Positions 63,301 to 64,000 of a DNA stretch of 64,000 nt are shown in pieces. A program made the position numbers and the translations under genes. Within the stretch, counting starts at the first letter, position 1. Each line of letters starts with the position of its first letter. The stretch comes from Lagopus muta (taxonomy: Eukaryota > Chordata > Aves > Galliformes > Phasianidae): the NCBI RefSeq assembly GCF_023343835.1, contig NC_064442.1, positions 16,540,501 to 16,604,500 on the forward strand. Reading direction: 5' to 3'. The notes under the pieces are model-generated. The model had not been told where the DNA came from. It was given only the letters and a program-made list of their open reading frames with translations, and made no database searches.

Positions 63301-64000
63301 TTTTGAAAATCTTAGATGAAATGAGGATCTTTTATTTCATCGATAACACGCTGCTGGCCTGAAATCAGCGTATGCGAGCTCCTCATGCAGGTGATTTTGC
63401 TGCTGCTTAACCTTTAACTCCTGATATAAAGCTGCTTACGTGTGAATTTGCCACACATTAAGCAAATGAACTTCTCATTTTTCCATCCTCCTTTCACCTA
63501 TCAGAAGCAGTTCCTATGAAACAAGCTCTTAAAACAACCTACAAGGTAAAAAAAAAGACCTCTCTACTAAAATAACGTTCAGGTGCTACAAAGCCAGAAT
63601 AACTCATGTTCAAAAGATGGCAATGGCAAAAGTTCATTTATCTGTATATACTTGGCTGTACACTGGGGTACCAACAAGCACAATGGATTATTGCAAAGCA
63701 TGTTTTACTGCTCCTAGTGAGCTGTAAGTCCTCCTGTAACAAAGAAATGCACCAGCCTAACCACTGCGAGGCTCTGAGATCAATTACCCAGCATTAGGAA
63801 AGGCAGGGGCTGCACAAGCCATTAGAAGAAGGCAATTTCTGGATGAAGAGTAATGAATTAGGGATGACATTTCGGCTCTTGCATTTGCCAGTTTATGTCA
63901 AGAAGATAACATTAATTACATTTAGATTTTGTTTTGTTTTGCTGCAGTTGGGCTCTGTTCTGTGTTCACTTTTGAAGATAGAAGGAAGACAGACAGTAGT

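Larger units (their letters stand above)
57565..64000 (-). other. CIB2 intron 1 (partial)
   Basis: Continues past the right edge. Two CR1 tails (57825-57890 and 60249-60392) are present. No MGNKQ-type first exon and no CpG island are visible, so exon 1 and the promoter lie outside. The rest is AT-rich intron. Confidence 0.85.

Noticed and set aside
57565..64000. Search for CIB2 exon 1 and its promoter
   Set aside because: No MGNKQ-like start with a phase-0 donor and no CpG island are visible, so exon 1 is taken to lie beyond the window.

Overview
This is a stretch of vertebrate nuclear genome, almost certainly a galliform bird and probably chicken. The reasons are the scattered CR1 LINE tails, a provirus with a tRNA-Trp-type primer-binding site and an alpharetrovirus-like Gag, compact introns, and exons that match two well-known vertebrate genes. 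Both host genes lie on the minus strand and are incomplete here. Nothing bacterial is present, and most open frames in the window are chance frames in introns.

Layout. Positions 1-13202 hold the 5' part of TBC1D2B (exons 4, 3, 2 and 1 from left to right), with the start codon inside a CpG island at about 12.6-13.4 kb. About 13.4-27.7 kb is intergenic. It contains CR1 pieces, a small orphan CpG-dense patch at 25.5-25.7 kb, two candidate CTCF sites and one ORF behind a good splice acceptor. CIB2 exons 6, 5, 4, 3 and 2 lie at 28.46, 37.5, 37.8, 46.7 and 57.5 kb. Exon 1 must lie beyond position 64000. All splice phases join, and the exons give residues 18-187 of a 187-residue protein. TBC1D2B next to CIB2 in this orientation matches the human 15q24-25 order.

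A complete two-LTR endogenous retrovirus (29024-33243, 6-bp target duplication GGACAG) sits antisense in the last CIB2 intron. It has lost pol and env. It keeps an open 614-residue gag, a scrap of protease, and then a second, strongly diverged capsid N-terminal domain in a separate ORF. Its 3' LTR has lost eight CpGs that the 5' LTR retains. The primer-binding site carries a 4-base insertion.

Function. TBC1D2B is a Rab-GAP family protein; only its PH domain and part of its linker are here. CIB2 is an EF-hand calcium sensor of the hair-cell mechanotransduction complex. There is no sign that the two act together; they are syntenic neighbours. The most informative oddities are the provirus and a 64-bp tandem duplication that copied the splice donor of CIB2 exon 3.
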